A DNA stretch of 64,000 bases from CAWAND01 sp963797485 (GCA_963797485.1 CAWCPF010000002.1:372001-436000), one strand, 5' to 3'; shown: positions 8,269-18,567, numbered from the stretch's first letter. Notes: a model not told the origin generated them from the sequence alone. Numbers and translations are program-made.

Positions 8269-9234
8269 GCCGGGTGCTGTTCCTTTTTCTCGACGGGGTC
8301 GGCCTGGGTCCCCCCGATCCGGCCGTCAATCCACTCGCCGCCGCCGACATGCCCCACCTTATCCGGCTGCTCGGCGGACAACGCCTGCTCGCCGGATCGG
8401 CGCCCTTCTGGGGTCCGGAGGCCACACTGCTGGAGATCGACGCCGCGCCTCGGCATGCCGGACACCCCCCAGTCGGCCACTGGCCAGGCCGCTTTGCTGA
8501 CCGGCCGGAATGTGTCACGCGACGTCGGCCAGCATTACGGGCCCAAGCCCAACCAGGCCGTGGCGGAGATCCTTCGCCAGGACAATGTGTTCATGCGCCT
8601 CAGGGCGCTCGGCCGTCCGGCGGCGCTGCTGAACGCCTATCCTGCGGGTTATTTCCAATCCATCACCTCGGGGCGGCGCCTGTACTCCGCCATCCCGATG
8701 GGGGTGACCTCGGCCGGGTTCGCGCTGATGACCGCCGAAGATCTGGCCGCCGGGCGGGCGCTCTCGGCTGACTTCACCGGGGCCGGCTGGGCCGCCCAAC
8801 CCAACTTTCCAAAGGCGCCGGTGTACACGCCGGACGAGGCCGGCCGGCAGCTGGCGGCGCTCTCCCAAGCCTATGACCTGAGCTGGTTCGATTATTGGGC
8901 CAGTGACTACGCCGGGCATCACCAGGACGCGCCGGCGGCCATCGGGCTCTTGGAATCGCTGGACGGCGTCCTGGGGGGCCTGGTGGGGGCCTGGGCCGGC
9001 CGGGACGATCTCATCGTGCTGACCTCGGACCACGGCAATATGGAGGACCTTGGCGTGCGCGGGCACACCTTGAATCCAGTGCCCGGCTTGTTGATCGGCC
9101 CCGAACCTCTTCGGCGCCGTTTTGCACGCCAACTGCATGACCTTACGGACTTCGCCCCGGCCGTATTGGATATCATACTGGGGTCGGGCTTGGAGCCAGA
9201 CTCCTCGTCCCCCACCAAACTGGACATGCCATGA
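8265..9234 (+). CDS. Alkaline-phosphatase-superfamily metalloenzyme (phosphoglycerate mutase-like), one frameshift
   Basis: This predicted metalloenzyme (about 322 residues) belongs to the superfamily of alkaline phosphatase, phosphopentomutase and cofactor-independent phosphoglycerate mutase. The N-terminal metal-binding strand reads VLFLFLDGVGLG. The nucleophile region is PQSATGQAALLTGRN, with the Ser or Thr as nucleophile, and the C-terminal metal motif is LTSDHGNMEDL with HTLNPVP after it. Metal ligands of both halves are present. The frame breaks at about 8445-8450, where removing one base gives DARLGMPDTPQSATG. Shorter than true phosphoglycerate mutases (about 510), it lacks their insert domain and is more like uncharacterised peptidase/metalloenzyme-domain proteins. 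Coupled by ATGA overlaps at both ends. Confidence 0.8.
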
Positions 9235-9716
9235 GCTTTGACCCTGAACAGTTTCGAGGCGTGATGCGGTCCTGGACCACGGGCGTGGCGCTGGTAACTT
9301 CGGTATATGAAGGCAAGCGCCACGGCATGACGGTCAGTTCATTCACGTCGGTGGCTCTGGAGCCCCCGCTGGTGCTGGTGTGCATCAACGCCGCCTCGCG
9401 AACCCACGACCTGATTCTCGGCTCGGGGCGGTTTGCGGTGGCGATCTTGGCCCAAGATCAGGAAGACGTGGCCGCCCGCTTCGCCAGCGGACACACAGAC
9501 TCAGACGACCGCTTTGCGGGTCTGCCCACACGCCTGACCCCGAGCGGCTGTCCGATTCCCGAGGGCGCGCTGGCGCTCATGGACTGCAAACTGGCGGCCA
9601 GCCATCCAGGCGGGACCAGCACCATCTTCGTCGGGGAGGTCACTGCCGCGGAGTCGCTCCGCCAGTCGCCACCCCTGCTCTATTACCAGATGGGTTATCG
9701 CCGGATTCAAACGTGA
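9231..9716 (+). CDS. Flavin reductase-like FMN-binding split-barrel protein
   Basis: This 161-residue flavin reductase domain protein (HpaC/DIM6 type) would bind FMN or FAD and reduce it with NAD(P)H. The typical N-terminal pattern FRGVMRSWTTGVALVTSV, the segment GMTVSSFTSVALEPPLVLVCIN and the flavin-contact region SGRFAVAILAQDQEDVAARFA are all present, and length is normal. It is the last gene of the four-gene operon that begins with the thioredoxin-like selenoprotein candidate. Together they suggest a redox function, but no shared pathway is evident. ATG 9231 overlaps the upstream stop. It is convergent with the downstream darA-like gene, 65 bases away, and no clear terminator was seen between them. 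Confidence 0.88.
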   Translation: MSFDPEQFRGVMRSWTTGVALVTSVYEGKRHGMTVSSFTSVALEPPLVLVCINAASRTHDLILGSGRFAVAILAQDQEDVAARFASGHTDSDDRFAGLPTRLTPSGCPIPEGALALMDCKLAASHPGGTSTIFVGEVTAAESLRQSPPLLYYQMGYRRIQT

Positions 9717-9781
9717 CTGGGGACGACCGTCCGCGGTCCGATAGCCATACGGATCGCGTTGGCCCGGGTGGAGACGCGCCG

Positions 9782-10048
9782 TCAGACTTGCTGAAAATCG
9801 GCGAGCTTGAGGATGAACACCGTCGCCCGGCGTTGATCTTCGGCTTCGCCGGTGTGGATGGTCTGACGGATGATCTCCAGCGCCCGATCGACGCGCTCGG
9901 CCTCGGTGCCGATCATGAGCGTGGTGTTGCCCCGGCGGAAGAAGCCGCCGGTCGACGCCAAGCGCGTCACCCGATAGTCCGCCTCCAGCATGGCGTGGAG
10001 CACGGCATCGGCGACTTCATCGGCCAGAACCACAATCATCATTTTCAC
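9782..10048 (-). CDS. darA: PII-like cyclic-di-AMP receptor (DarA/YaaQ family)
   Basis: This 88-residue protein is of the cyclic-di-AMP-binding PII-like family (DUF970; DarA/PstA/YaaQ). The signature TRLASTGGFFRRGNTTLMIG matches the family's ligand-binding T-loop/B-loop region closely, and length is slightly shorter than Firmicutes DarA (about 109). Family members form trimers that bind c-di-AMP between subunits. It starts two bases after the stop of the antiporter gene on the same strand, so the two are surely co-transcribed. Because the antiporter carries a related domain at its C-terminus, this receptor probably acts in the same cation/osmotic control circuit. That link is inference. Confidence 0.85.
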   Translation of the reverse strand: MKMMIVVLADEVADAVLHAMLEADYRVTRLASTGGFFRRGNTTLMIGTEAERVDRALEIIRQTIHTGEAEDQRRATVFILKLADFQQV

Positions 10049-10050
10049 GT

Positions 10051-11941
10051 TCAGATTTCCTCGTAGCGTTCCACGTCGAACACGAAAACGGTGGCACCGC
10101 GCACTTCCAGCCGGCGCGGCTCGTGCAAGCTGGCTCCCAATTCAATCAAAGGGCTGTCCAGATACTTGACCCGTTCTGAAGTGGCGTCCCCAATGCCCTC
10201 AATGACCTCCTCCAGATGTCCGTCCGGCACGCCGATCATGAGTATGTGGTTGGGCTGGTTGAGCAGGCCTCCCCGGCTCTGGACCCGGGTGGAGGGGATG
10301 CCGCGGATGCTTAGAGCCTGAGTGACGGTTTCCAGATCCTCTTCCTGGACGACGGCGCTCACCAGGTGCGTGATGTTCGCCTTGTGCTCTGTGTCGACCA
10401 GGTAGCGAGCCCACAGATCCACGCCCGAGTCGAGCGCGATGTCAATCTCGGTGACCAGTTCGGTGTAGGTGTCCTCTGAGACCACGCCATCACGGCGAAA
10501 GGTGGCCAGCGTGCTGCGCTGGGATCGGAGCAGTTCCCGCCGCGCCGTCTGTATCTCTTCGATCTCGAGCTGGGGGACATGGTGCAGGACTTCCTGCACG
10601 GCGTCCTTCAGCGCCTCCCCGCGCCGGCGCAGGACCGGCTGGAGGACTTCCCAGGTGTGGGAGGAGATGAAGTCCTTGTCGATGCATGCGCTCCAGGTGG
10701 TCGTAGCTGGATTGGGCGGCCAGGGCACGCGCATGGCGCCGCTCGTACTCCCGCTGAACCTCCGGCACAGTGATGATCTTCAATCGCCGGACGATCCCAC
10801 CCATCGTCAATCCCTGGCCGATGAGCGTGAAAAGCACCACGCCAAAGGTCATGACGATGATCGTTTGACGGCTGTCGCCGAACTGAGGCGCCAGGCTCAG
10901 GGCCAGCGCCAGCGCAATGGCGCCGCGCAGGCCGCCCCAGAAAAGCACATGCCGCCATGGGGGCGGCATCCCCCGGCCCAGGCGGGATAGCCCGTAAATG
11001 GTGATGGCGCGCGCCACCAGGATGGCGACGATCGCCCAGGCAATGCTGTTCAAGCCAGAGATGAGCGACGGGATGTCAATGTCCAAACCGATCAGCAGGA
11101 AAACGGCCGAGTTGGCCAGGAAGGTCACGTACTCCCAGAAATTGAGCACCACGATGCGTGTTGTCGGCGACATCCCCTGCGGCCCAATGTTGCCGTTGAC
11201 CAGGCCGGCGGCCACCACCGCCAGCACGCCGCTGACGTGGAGCAGATGCTCGGCCACCAGATACGACCCGAACGCCAGGACGGTCGTGATGGTGGTCTCC
11301 ACCAGGTGATCATCGATTTGGGCGATCAGGCGTGAAGCCAGCCAGCCAAACGCCAGCCCGATCAGGAACCCGCCGCCGGCGACCCGGACGAAGTCGACCA
11401 GCCCCTGAAGCATGTCGAAGCGGCCCGTCAGGTAGGCCACCACCGCCAGGTTGAAGACCACAATGGCGGTGCCGTCGTTGAACAGGCTTTCGCCTTCCAA
11501 CAGCACTTCGAGCCGCTTGGGCGCCCCCAGCCGCCGGAAGATGGCCACTACCGAGACCGGGTCGGTGGCGGCGATCAGCGCGCCGAAAACCAGGGCCAGC
11601 CCGATCGGCATCCCCACGCCCCACGAGACAATCAAGCCCACCAGCAGCATGGTCAGGATGACACCCGGGACCGCCAGAAGCATGATGCTGGTGATGTTCT
11701 GGCGCAGGTTTTCGAGGTTGATGTGGAAGGCGGCTTCGAAGACCAGAGGCGGGATGAACAGGGTCAGGATCAGGTCGGGCGTGAGCTGGATGCCCAGCGG
11801 GGCGCGCAGCGACAACGCCAGGCCGACCAGCACCAAGGCAACGGTGTACGGGATCCTGAAGTGTCGCACGCCGACCGCCACGACCGAGACGATCAGCAGC
11901 ACTTCCAGGACCAGCAGCTCGATTTGGACCAGTTGATCCAT
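10051..11941 (-). CDS. CPA1-type Na+(K+)/H+ antiporter fused to a C-terminal DarA-like domain, one frameshift
   Basis: This monovalent cation/proton antiporter has about 12 membrane segments (residues 1-400) with the CPA1 core FGALIAATDPVSVVAIFRRL, the segment EGESLFNDGTAIVVFNL and GGLRGAIALALAL. A cytoplasmic helical region follows, then about 107 residues (10374-10054) resembling the adjacent PII-like receptor. That domain reads ITHLVSAVVQEEDLETVTQA, then TRVQSRGGLLNQPNHILMIG, then VRGATVFVFDVERYEE. The frame breaks at about 10685-10690: dropping one base joins ALAAQSSYDHLERM to IDKDFISSHTWEVL. Whole length would be about 629 residues. A -10 (TGCTATAAT on the minus strand, at 12055-12063) precedes it. 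The ligand of the fused domain is unproven; its GNTT motif is changed to PNHI. Confidence 0.85.
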
Positions 11942-12054
11942 TCGAGGGATGTCCCTTCGCGGGCCGGCGCGCTTTCCCAGCGCCGGCCCGGTTGCTCGAG
12001 CCCCGCGCGCGCCCTCCCCGCCCTGACTTCGCCGCCAGCCGAGGGAATCGCGGG

Positions 12055-12060
12055 ATTATA
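12055..12060 (-). promoter_or_regulatory. Extended -10 for antiporter-darA operon
   Basis: On the minus strand TGCTATAAT ends at 12055, 114 bases before the antiporter ATG at 11941. A small GC-rich hairpin (GCGGGCT/AGCCCGC, about 12064-12078) lies just upstream and may terminate the glycosidase transcript arriving from 12103. Confidence 0.55.
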
Positions 12061-12102
12061 GCATGCGGGCTCAGCCCGCACGGCGCCGGGGGCGGTGGCC
12101 GG

Positions 12103-14499
12103 CTAACCCCGCGCCTGTTCGACCACCGTCGGGGCTTCGCCGCGGGCGGAGGCGTGTTGGCCGTTGGGAAAGGTGATCTCGGTCTGGTCGCCCGAGCGCG
12201 TCAGGCTAAGGCCCCGCCACCGCAAGGTGACCGGGCCATCAAACGGGCTGCGGCCCTCGAGCCGCACCTTCCACGGCGCCACCAGGCGCACCCCCAACAG
12301 CTCCAGGAACAGCCCCAGGGGAGCCGCCCCGAGGAGCTCGTCGCGCTCGTCCCCGGCCGCCAGCCGGTCGGGATGGTAGACCCCCCGGAAGCCGCGCGCC
12401 TGATCGAGCGAATGGACCACGGCCTCCATCAGACGCTCGAACAGCTGGGCGGCCTCCGGTCGGTAACCGTAGCGAAGCATCCCCTCCGCCAGCATCACGT
12501 TGAGCGGCAGCCGGACGCCAAAAGCCTCCAGGTGTTTGTCCGGGTCATAGGCCGGGTCGTCGGCCGGCAAGCGCGGGATTCCGTAGCGGCGCCAGAACCG
12601 GCGGGGTTCGAGCAGGTTCGATTTCACCATCGCCCTGGCCCGCACCGGATTCGGGACGCCGGCCCACAACGGCAGCAGGCCATGCGCCTCAACCCGCGTG
12701 TAGTCGGCCGCGCGGATCTCGGTCTCATAGTTGTCATCCAGCCCGAGCACCTCGACCTTGGTGAGTTCCGCGTAGGTTTTCGAGCTGGTGGCCGTGCCGA
12801 ACTCCCAAAACCAGTTGAAATCCCCCGCCGCCAGGCGCTCAATCCGGCTTCGTCCGCGCCGGCCTCGCCCGTGCAGCCGGACTTTGAGCTTGCCGCCGGC
12901 GGATTCCGGCCCGAAACAACGCACGATAAGACGCGCCGGAGGGTCGAATTCCAGCTTGTCCGCGTGGGAGAAGCTGCCCTTGCGGCGCACGATGTCATAC
13001 CCCCCGGGCGACGCGTGCTCATCGCGGTCGACGGGAAGGTACGCGCCGGCCGAATCGGACCAGGCCCGGTCGAGCCGATCGGTGATCTCGGCGCTGGTGC
13101 GCACCAACCACTCGTCGTCCTGGTGAGCCTCCAGCACCTGTCCCATGGCCAGCAAGGCGGCGCACTCGCGAGCGATGTACGCCGCAAGATCGGGCGTTTC
13201 GGCCTGCTCGATGGCCAGCCCCTGGCCCCAACGGTGCCAGAGCGCAAACGTCGGCGAGTCGTCGTTCATGGCATGCGGCGTGTGATCCCATTCCGGGAAC
13301 CCGTCTTCATCACGATCGTGGGCCGGGTCAAACCAGGCGCGCAGGGCAGCCGCCAACGGTGCGCGGACATCGCGCAAGAACACCGCATCCTCGGTGGTCT
13401 GGTACAGGCGCCACGCCAGCCCGGCCAGGACCGGCGGACACATCGTCCCGGCCTTCAACCCGGTCAGCCCCGGTCTGGAGTCCAGGCCGCCATCCGGCAT
13501 CGGATTGTGAAGAAAATCACAAATCATACCCTTGGCCATGGCTGGGGCGGACCATTGGAGCAGCGGCACCGCCGTCAACGCCATCTCGGCCGACGCCCCC
13601 GCCCAAGCGGCCGGGTAATCACGGCCGTCGCCGCGGGGTGAGAATCCCTGGTCTGGGCGGCGGGAGGCTACCACGGAAGGATAGGGCAGGTAGCGGCTCG
13701 GTCCCATCAAGCAGCCGAGCGCCAGGCTTTGAGACCGGAAGAGAGCCGCATCCCACCCCTCCCGGCCGCTTTCCACCTCCACCCATCCGGCATTGGCCAG
13801 CTCCAAGACAGCCACCTCGGCGTCCCACGGCCGCTCGGTCGTCGATCGGGCCAGGCTGAACGAAGCCTCCGGATCGCGCAGGCCGGCATGCGCCCAAGGC
13901 AGGCTGCGTGTCTCCCCGGGTTCCAGCGCCAACTGGAGCCCAAGGCCGGGATGGGCGGCCGGCTCCAGGACCGCCCCGCCGGAGAGAAAGACCACCGGCG
14001 CCAGGCCGCCTGTGCGACCGGCCAGCACGGTCACCCCGTTGAACGTCGATCGGTGCATGACTTCCGAGCCTTCCGCCGGGTGCAGGACAGCGTGCAGGCG
14101 CAGGCGCATAGATTGAGCTTGATCGTGCGAGTTCGTGAGGCGCATCCGCCCGGCCAGCACATGGGATTCAGGGACCCAATATTCGGCCAAGACCTGCAGG
14201 CCGGGCCATGGGGACAACCTGAGGCGGGCATAGTTCGGGAAAGCGGCCTCCAGCACCGGCGGCTCTGCAAAGGCGGCCGGATCGCTCAACCAGGCGCCAT
14301 CCTGGCTGAATGCCGGAAACAGGCTCAGATTCCGGGCCCGCAATCCGTAACTGGTCTGGCACACCAAGGCTGCCGGTTCACGCGCCGACTGGGTCAGCTC
14401 CCAAATCTGATCGTCGACAAAATCGGGGGCGCCGAAGCGCGCATCCGCCGCCAGGGTCACCCACAGCCGGCCGCCGGAGCCTTCCAGACGAGCATGCAT
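12103..14499 (-). CDS. Six-hairpin glycosidase (GH63/MGH1-like)
   Basis: This 798-residue predicted glycoside hydrolase has an N-terminal beta-sandwich (to about residue 260) followed by an (alpha/alpha)6 barrel. It most resembles GH63/mannosylglycerate-hydrolase-like and trehalase-like enzymes. Barrel features include YPAAWAGASAEMALTAVPLL near residue 300, a PDGGLDSRPGLTGLKAGTMC loop near 345, and DEDGFPEWDHTPHAMNDDSP near 405, whose acidic residues are candidates for catalysis. A C-terminal segment after about 720 looks like a small beta domain. No signal peptide is seen, so it is probably cytoplasmic; the substrate is not clear. A TGTGA-N6-TCACA palindrome lies inside the gene at 13506-13521. 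Confidence 0.8.
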   Translation of the reverse strand: MHARLEGSGGRLWVTLAADARFGAPDFVDDQIWELTQSAREPAALVCQTSYGLRARNLSLFPAFSQDGAWLSDPAAFAEPPVLEAAFPNYARLRLSPWPGLQVLAEYWVPESHVLAGRMRLTNSHDQAQSMRLRLHAVLHPAEGSEVMHRSTFNGVTVLAGRTGGLAPVVFLSGGAVLEPAAHPGLGLQLALEPGETRSLPWAHAGLRDPEASFSLARSTTERPWDAEVAVLELANAGWVEVESGREGWDAALFRSQSLALGCLMGPSRYLPYPSVVASRRPDQGFSPRGDGRDYPAAWAGASAEMALTAVPLLQWSAPAMAKGMICDFLHNPMPDGGLDSRPGLTGLKAGTMCPPVLAGLAWRLYQTTEDAVFLRDVRAPLAAALRAWFDPAHDRDEDGFPEWDHTPHAMNDDSPTFALWHRWGQGLAIEQAETPDLAAYIARECAALLAMGQVLEAHQDDEWLVRTSAEITDRLDRAWSDSAGAYLPVDRDEHASPGGYDIVRRKGSFSHADKLEFDPPARLIVRCFGPESAGGKLKVRLHGRGRRGRSRIERLAAGDFNWFWEFGTATSSKTYAELTKVEVLGLDDNYETEIRAADYTRVEAHGLLPLWAGVPNPVRARAMVKSNLLEPRRFWRRYGIPRLPADDPAYDPDKHLEAFGVRLPLNVMLAEGMLRYGYRPEAAQLFERLMEAVVHSLDQARGFRGVYHPDRLAAGDERDELLGAAPLGLFLELLGVRLVAPWKVRLEGRSPFDGPVTLRWRGLSLTRSGDQTEITFPNGQHASARGEAPTVVEQARG

Positions 14500-14542
14500 G
14501 CCGAGATTGTACGAAGCCGGCTGGTAAAGGTCAAAGCCATGC

Positions 14543-14548
14543 TAGAAT
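14543..14548 (+). promoter_or_regulatory. Extended -10 (TGCTAGAAT) for the MaoC gene
   Basis: TGCTAGAAT ends 32 bases before the ATG at 14580, and GGAAGGAG (14567-14574) is a good ribosome-binding site. No clear -35 was seen, in keeping with an extended -10 promoter. Confidence 0.5.
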
Positions 14549-14579
14549 CCGGCCATCGCCAGCCGTGGAAGGAGCCCGC

Positions 14580-15050
14580 ATGGGCGATCAACCGCAAGCG
14601 CGCCGTGGACTCTATTTCGAGGAATTCTCGGCCGGCCAGCATTTCCAGACCGCCGCTCGGACAGTGACTGAAGCCGATATTGTGTCATTCGCCGGCTTGA
14701 GCGGCGACTACAACTCAATCCACACCGACGCCGTTTACGCCGCCCAGGGGTCGTTCGGCCAGCGTGTCGCCCACGGCTTGCTGGTGCTGTCGATCGCCTC
14801 CGGCCTAGCTGTGCGGTCCGGCATCCTGGAAGGCACCGTCCTGCTGTGGCGCGACATCGGCGACTGGAAGTTCAGCCGCCCGGTTCACATTGGAGACACC
14901 ATCCGGGTGACGCTCACCATCGAGGGCACCAAGCCTCTTGTCAAACTGGGCGGCGGCAGCCTCGACCTGAAGGTTCAGGTCCTCAACCAACGCGACGAAG
15001 TCGTGATGGGCGGCCATTGGACCATGCTGGTGCAGAGCCGTCCAGCCTGA
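14580..15050 (+). CDS. MaoC-like (R)-specific hydratase
   Basis: This single hot-dog-fold hydratase of the MaoC/PhaJ type (156 residues) would hydrate enoyl-CoA or a related unsaturated thioester. The complete hydratase motif is present at about residues 40-51, AGLSGDYNSIHTD, with catalytic Asp and His. GQRVAHGLLVLSIASGL follows as the substrate-binding helix. The start is chosen at ATG 14580 because of the strong ribosome-binding site GGAAGGAG; the longer frame upstream overlaps the divergent glycosidase start. The neighbours do not form a fatty-acid operon, so the substrate is undetermined. Confidence 0.88.
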   Translation: MGDQPQARRGLYFEEFSAGQHFQTAARTVTEADIVSFAGLSGDYNSIHTDAVYAAQGSFGQRVAHGLLVLSIASGLAVRSGILEGTVLLWRDIGDWKFSRPVHIGDTIRVTLTIEGTKPLVKLGGGSLDLKVQVLNQRDEVVMGGHWTMLVQSRPA

Positions 15051-15082
15051 TCCATACAAGACCGCCGGCCATGACCCCATGC

Positions 15083-15088
15083 TATAAT
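15083..15088 (+). promoter_or_regulatory. Extended -10 of penicillin-binding protein gene (probable leaderless start)
   Basis: TGCTATAAT (15080-15088) ends only eight bases before ATG 15097. Transcription would begin at about the start codon, so the mRNA is probably leaderless. No Shine-Dalgarno sequence is present before the ATG, which fits. Confidence 0.55.
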
Positions 15089-15096
15089 GCCTGGCC

Positions 15097-18000
15097 ATGA
15101 CCGAGAACTTCGAACCCGAATCGACGGACGATTCGGGCCTGGAGGGGCAGCCCCCGCCTTCCGAGGCGCCGGGCCAGCGCCTCCGCAGGCTCACCAACGC
15201 AGACAGCGGCGAGCCCGTCGAACCCGACCGCCTTTCCCCATTTCGCCATCCCACAGGCACGCCTGAACTCACCGGCGGCTGGTACGCCGAGTACTTGAGC
15301 GGTCTCGAAACCCCGCCGCCCGAGCCGGCCGCCGAGCCCCAGGCCGAGCCGCGCGTTCAACATGCCATCCAGGATCGCACGCCCACCGGGCCGCACAAGG
15401 TCCGCCGCCGGACGCCTCCACCTCCAGGCGTCGGCGACACCGCCCTGCCTGAGCGCGTCCTTGAACGCGACCCGGGAGCCACCCGGGTGACCCCCGCCGC
15501 CTTCCAAATGCCGCCACCCAGCCAAGGCCGGCCTCCCGGCAGGCTGTCCCGCCTGTCAGGCTGCGGCGGCTTCGTTGTGCGCATGGCGATTCTGGGTCTG
15601 TTTGTGCTGGCGGCGCTGGTCATCGGGGCGGCGTCGTTTGGGGTCTATGAATACTACGCCGTGGCGTCGACCTTGCCCTCGGTCGATGATTTGCAGTCGC
15701 GGGCGGCCCAGTTCGAGACCACCCGCATCCTGGACCGCAACGGCGACCTGCTGTACGAAATTCTCGATCCCAACGCCGGCCGGCGGACCTACGTCAACCT
15801 CGACCATATCTCGCCCTACCTGTTGGCGGCCACCATTGCCACGGAGGACTCGCAGTTCTACAGCCACCCGGGCTTTGACCCATGGGCCATCCTGCGCGCC
15901 ATCTACCAGAATCTGGCCGAAGGCAGTCAGGTCTCGGGCGCCTCGACCATCACCCAACAAATCGCCCGCGGCCTGCTGTTCACGGCAGAGGAGCGTTCAC
16001 AGCGGACCGCCCTGCGCAAGATCCGAGAGATTCTGCTGGCGGCCGAGATCACCCGGCGCTACACCAAGGACGAAATCCTCGAGCTCTATCTCAATCAGGT
16101 CTACTACGGCAACCTGGCGTATGGCGTCGAGGCGGCTGCCGAGACCTACTTCGACACCACGGCTGACAAACTGACCTTGTCGCAGGCATCGTTCCTGGCC
16201 GGGCTGGTCCAGGCGCCGTCGGTCTATGACGTCTTCACCAACCGGGATGTGACCCTCAACCGGCAGCGGCAGGTCTTGTCGCTGATGTTGTCCGCCAGCC
16301 AGGAGCAGGGCTGTATCTTCGTCAGCAACAGCCCGCAACCGGTTTGCGTGACGCCCGAGGAAGCCGGCGCGGCTGCCGCCGAGCTCAACGACTACGCCTT
16401 TGCCCAGCCGTACGTCCAGATACGCTACCCGCACTGGGTCAACTACATCCGCACCCAGTTGGAGGCTTTGTACGATCCGCAGACCATCTATCGGTCGGGG
16501 TTCACCGTCTACACCACCCTCGATCCGCAGCTTCAAGATCAGGCCCAGCAGATCGTGACTGACCAGATCAACAACCTGGTCGACAAGCGCGCCAGCGACG
16601 GGGCATTGGTGGCCCTCAACCCGTCCAACGGTGAGATCCTGGCCATGGTCGGTTCGGCCGATTTCAATAATGCCGCCATCAGCGGTCAGATCAACATGGC
16701 CGTCCAACCGCGCCAACCCGGGTCTTCCTTCAAACCGCTCACCTACGCCGCGGCCTTCGAAAAGGGCTGGACGCCGGCCACGCTGATTTGGGACGTCCCA
16801 TCCGAATTTCCCCCGTCCGGCAATCCCGATGACCCGCGGCCGCCTTACAAACCGGTCAACTACGACGAGCGGTTTCACGGGCCGGTCACCGCCCGCATAG
16901 CCCTGGCCAACTCTTACAACATCCCGGCCGTCAAAACCCTGGATTATGTGGGGGTCTACGACGACCCCAACACGCCGGAACAGGACGGGCTGGTGAACTT
17001 CGCCAAGCGTATGGGCATCACCACGCTCACCCGCGACGACTATGGCCTGGCCCTCACGCTCGGCGGGGGCGACGTCACCCTGCTCGAGCTGACCGCCGCC
17101 TATGGCATCTTCGCCAACCAGGGGCTCCGCGTCCCGCCGGTGGCCATCACCAAGATCGTCGATCATGAAGGCAGCACGGTCTATCAATATGAGCCGCAGG
17201 GCGCCGAACAGGTGGTCAGCTCGCAGATCGCTTTTTTGATCACTTCCATCCTCTCCGACAACGCCGCCCGCACCCCGGCCTTTGGCCCCAACTCGGACCT
17301 GAACCTGCCATTTCTCGTGGCCGCTAAGACCGGCACCACCAATGACTTCCGCGACAATTGGACCTTGGGTTATACCCCGGACCTGGCCATTGGGGTCTGG
17401 GTGGGCAATGCCGATTACACGCCGATGCAAAACACCTCCGGTCTGACCGGCGCGGCGCCGATCTGGAACAAGGTCATGCAGCTGGCCGTGGCTGATTTTG
17501 ACGGCGGCAGCCCGCCGCCGTTCACCCAGCCCCCCGGCATCGTTCAGAAGCCGATTTGCGCTGTCTCGGGAACCGAGCCATCGGAGTGGTGCCCCGACCA
17601 GCGCCTGGAGTTTTTCGCCGCCGACCAGCCGCCGCTCCCCAAAGAGGACGACTTGTGGAAGAAAGCCTGGGTCGACAGCTACTCCCAGCTGCTGGCGTCG
17701 CCCGATTGTTCGGAGTTCGCCGTTCAAAAGCTCGGATTGAACATCTCCGATCCATGGGCGAAGAAGTGGATCGAAGACGATGATGCCGGCAAGGCGTGGG
17801 CCGAGAAGATGGAGTTCACGGATGGGGACAAGCCGGTCTTCTTCGTCCCGCAAGAACTCATGCACCAAGGACAGCCCGCGCCCGATTGTCGAGTTGACCT
17901 CGCCCTCTGACGGCTCGACGATCACCAGCGCCCCGATCGAGATCTTCGGCCGCGCCGCCGCCAGCGGCGACTTTCGTGATTGGGTGATGGAGTATGGTGT

Positions 18001-18322
18001 AGGCGATGACCCCTCGAACTACCCGGATATCGGCAAGGGGAGCAGCCGCCACGAGCAGCCCGACAAGCTGTTGGAATGGGATCTCAAAGGAGTCGGAAAC
18101 GGCCCGATTACCCTGGCTTTGACCGTGCGCAGCAAGAGCGGGGGCAGCGCCACGGTGCGCATCCACCTGACCGTGCACCTGCCCACCCCCACGCCCACCC
18201 CGACTCCGACGCCGACGCCGACGACCACCCCGACCCCCACCTTCACGGCCACCAACACGCCCGAACCGCCGACGGCCACCCCGACCCCGACGCCCTCGCT
18301 GACCGCCACGCCCACCCCCTGA
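15097..18322 (+). CDS. Class A penicillin-binding protein (GT51 + transpeptidase) with Ig-like and Thr/Pro-rich C-terminus, one frameshift
   Basis: This bifunctional peptidoglycan synthase has a long Pro-rich cytoplasmic N-terminus (residues 1-155) and one membrane helix (about 162-185). The GT51 glycosyltransferase domain carries ATEDSQFYSHPGFDPWAI and GASTITQQIARGL. The transpeptidase domain has SxxK in PGSSFKPLTYAAAFE, SxN in LANSYNIPA and KTG in AAKTGTTNDFRDNW. The first frame ends at 17910, but a break near 17875 (one extra base) joins QGQPAP to IVELTSPSDGSTITSAPIEI. That adds an Ig-like domain and then a Thr/Pro repeat tail rich in PTPT. Full length is about 1074 residues, longer than typical PBP1 enzymes. 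The tail probably spans or interacts with the envelope. Confidence 0.92.
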
Positions 18323-18567
18323 CAAAGGGAGCCGGCCCGGCGCCTGCGAACCCCATTCGCCAGAGAGTCGTCCGCTCCTTCAACTTTTGAAAACACCCTC
18401 CCCGGTACAGGTTTAAGTGCGTGGTCCAGCCGGCGCCTCCCCCTGCCATGGGCGACCGGGGCTTGAATGATCCTGAGCAAGGGGAGGAGGGAGGCAAACA
18501 TGAGGCGACGCGGGCTTCGTCCCTTGATAAGACGCAGATCTGCGCGGTGAGGGAGGGATTGACAGAC

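Noticed and set aside
9717..9781. Intrinsic terminator between the flavin reductase and darA-like genes
   Set aside because: No stable hairpin followed by a T-run could be found by eye.
11992..13641. 549-residue plus-strand frame
   Set aside because: Antisense of the glycosidase, whose frame shows coherent domains.
15997..17925. 642-residue minus-strand frame
   Set aside because: Antisense of the penicillin-binding protein; no recognised domain, typical GC-rich shadow.
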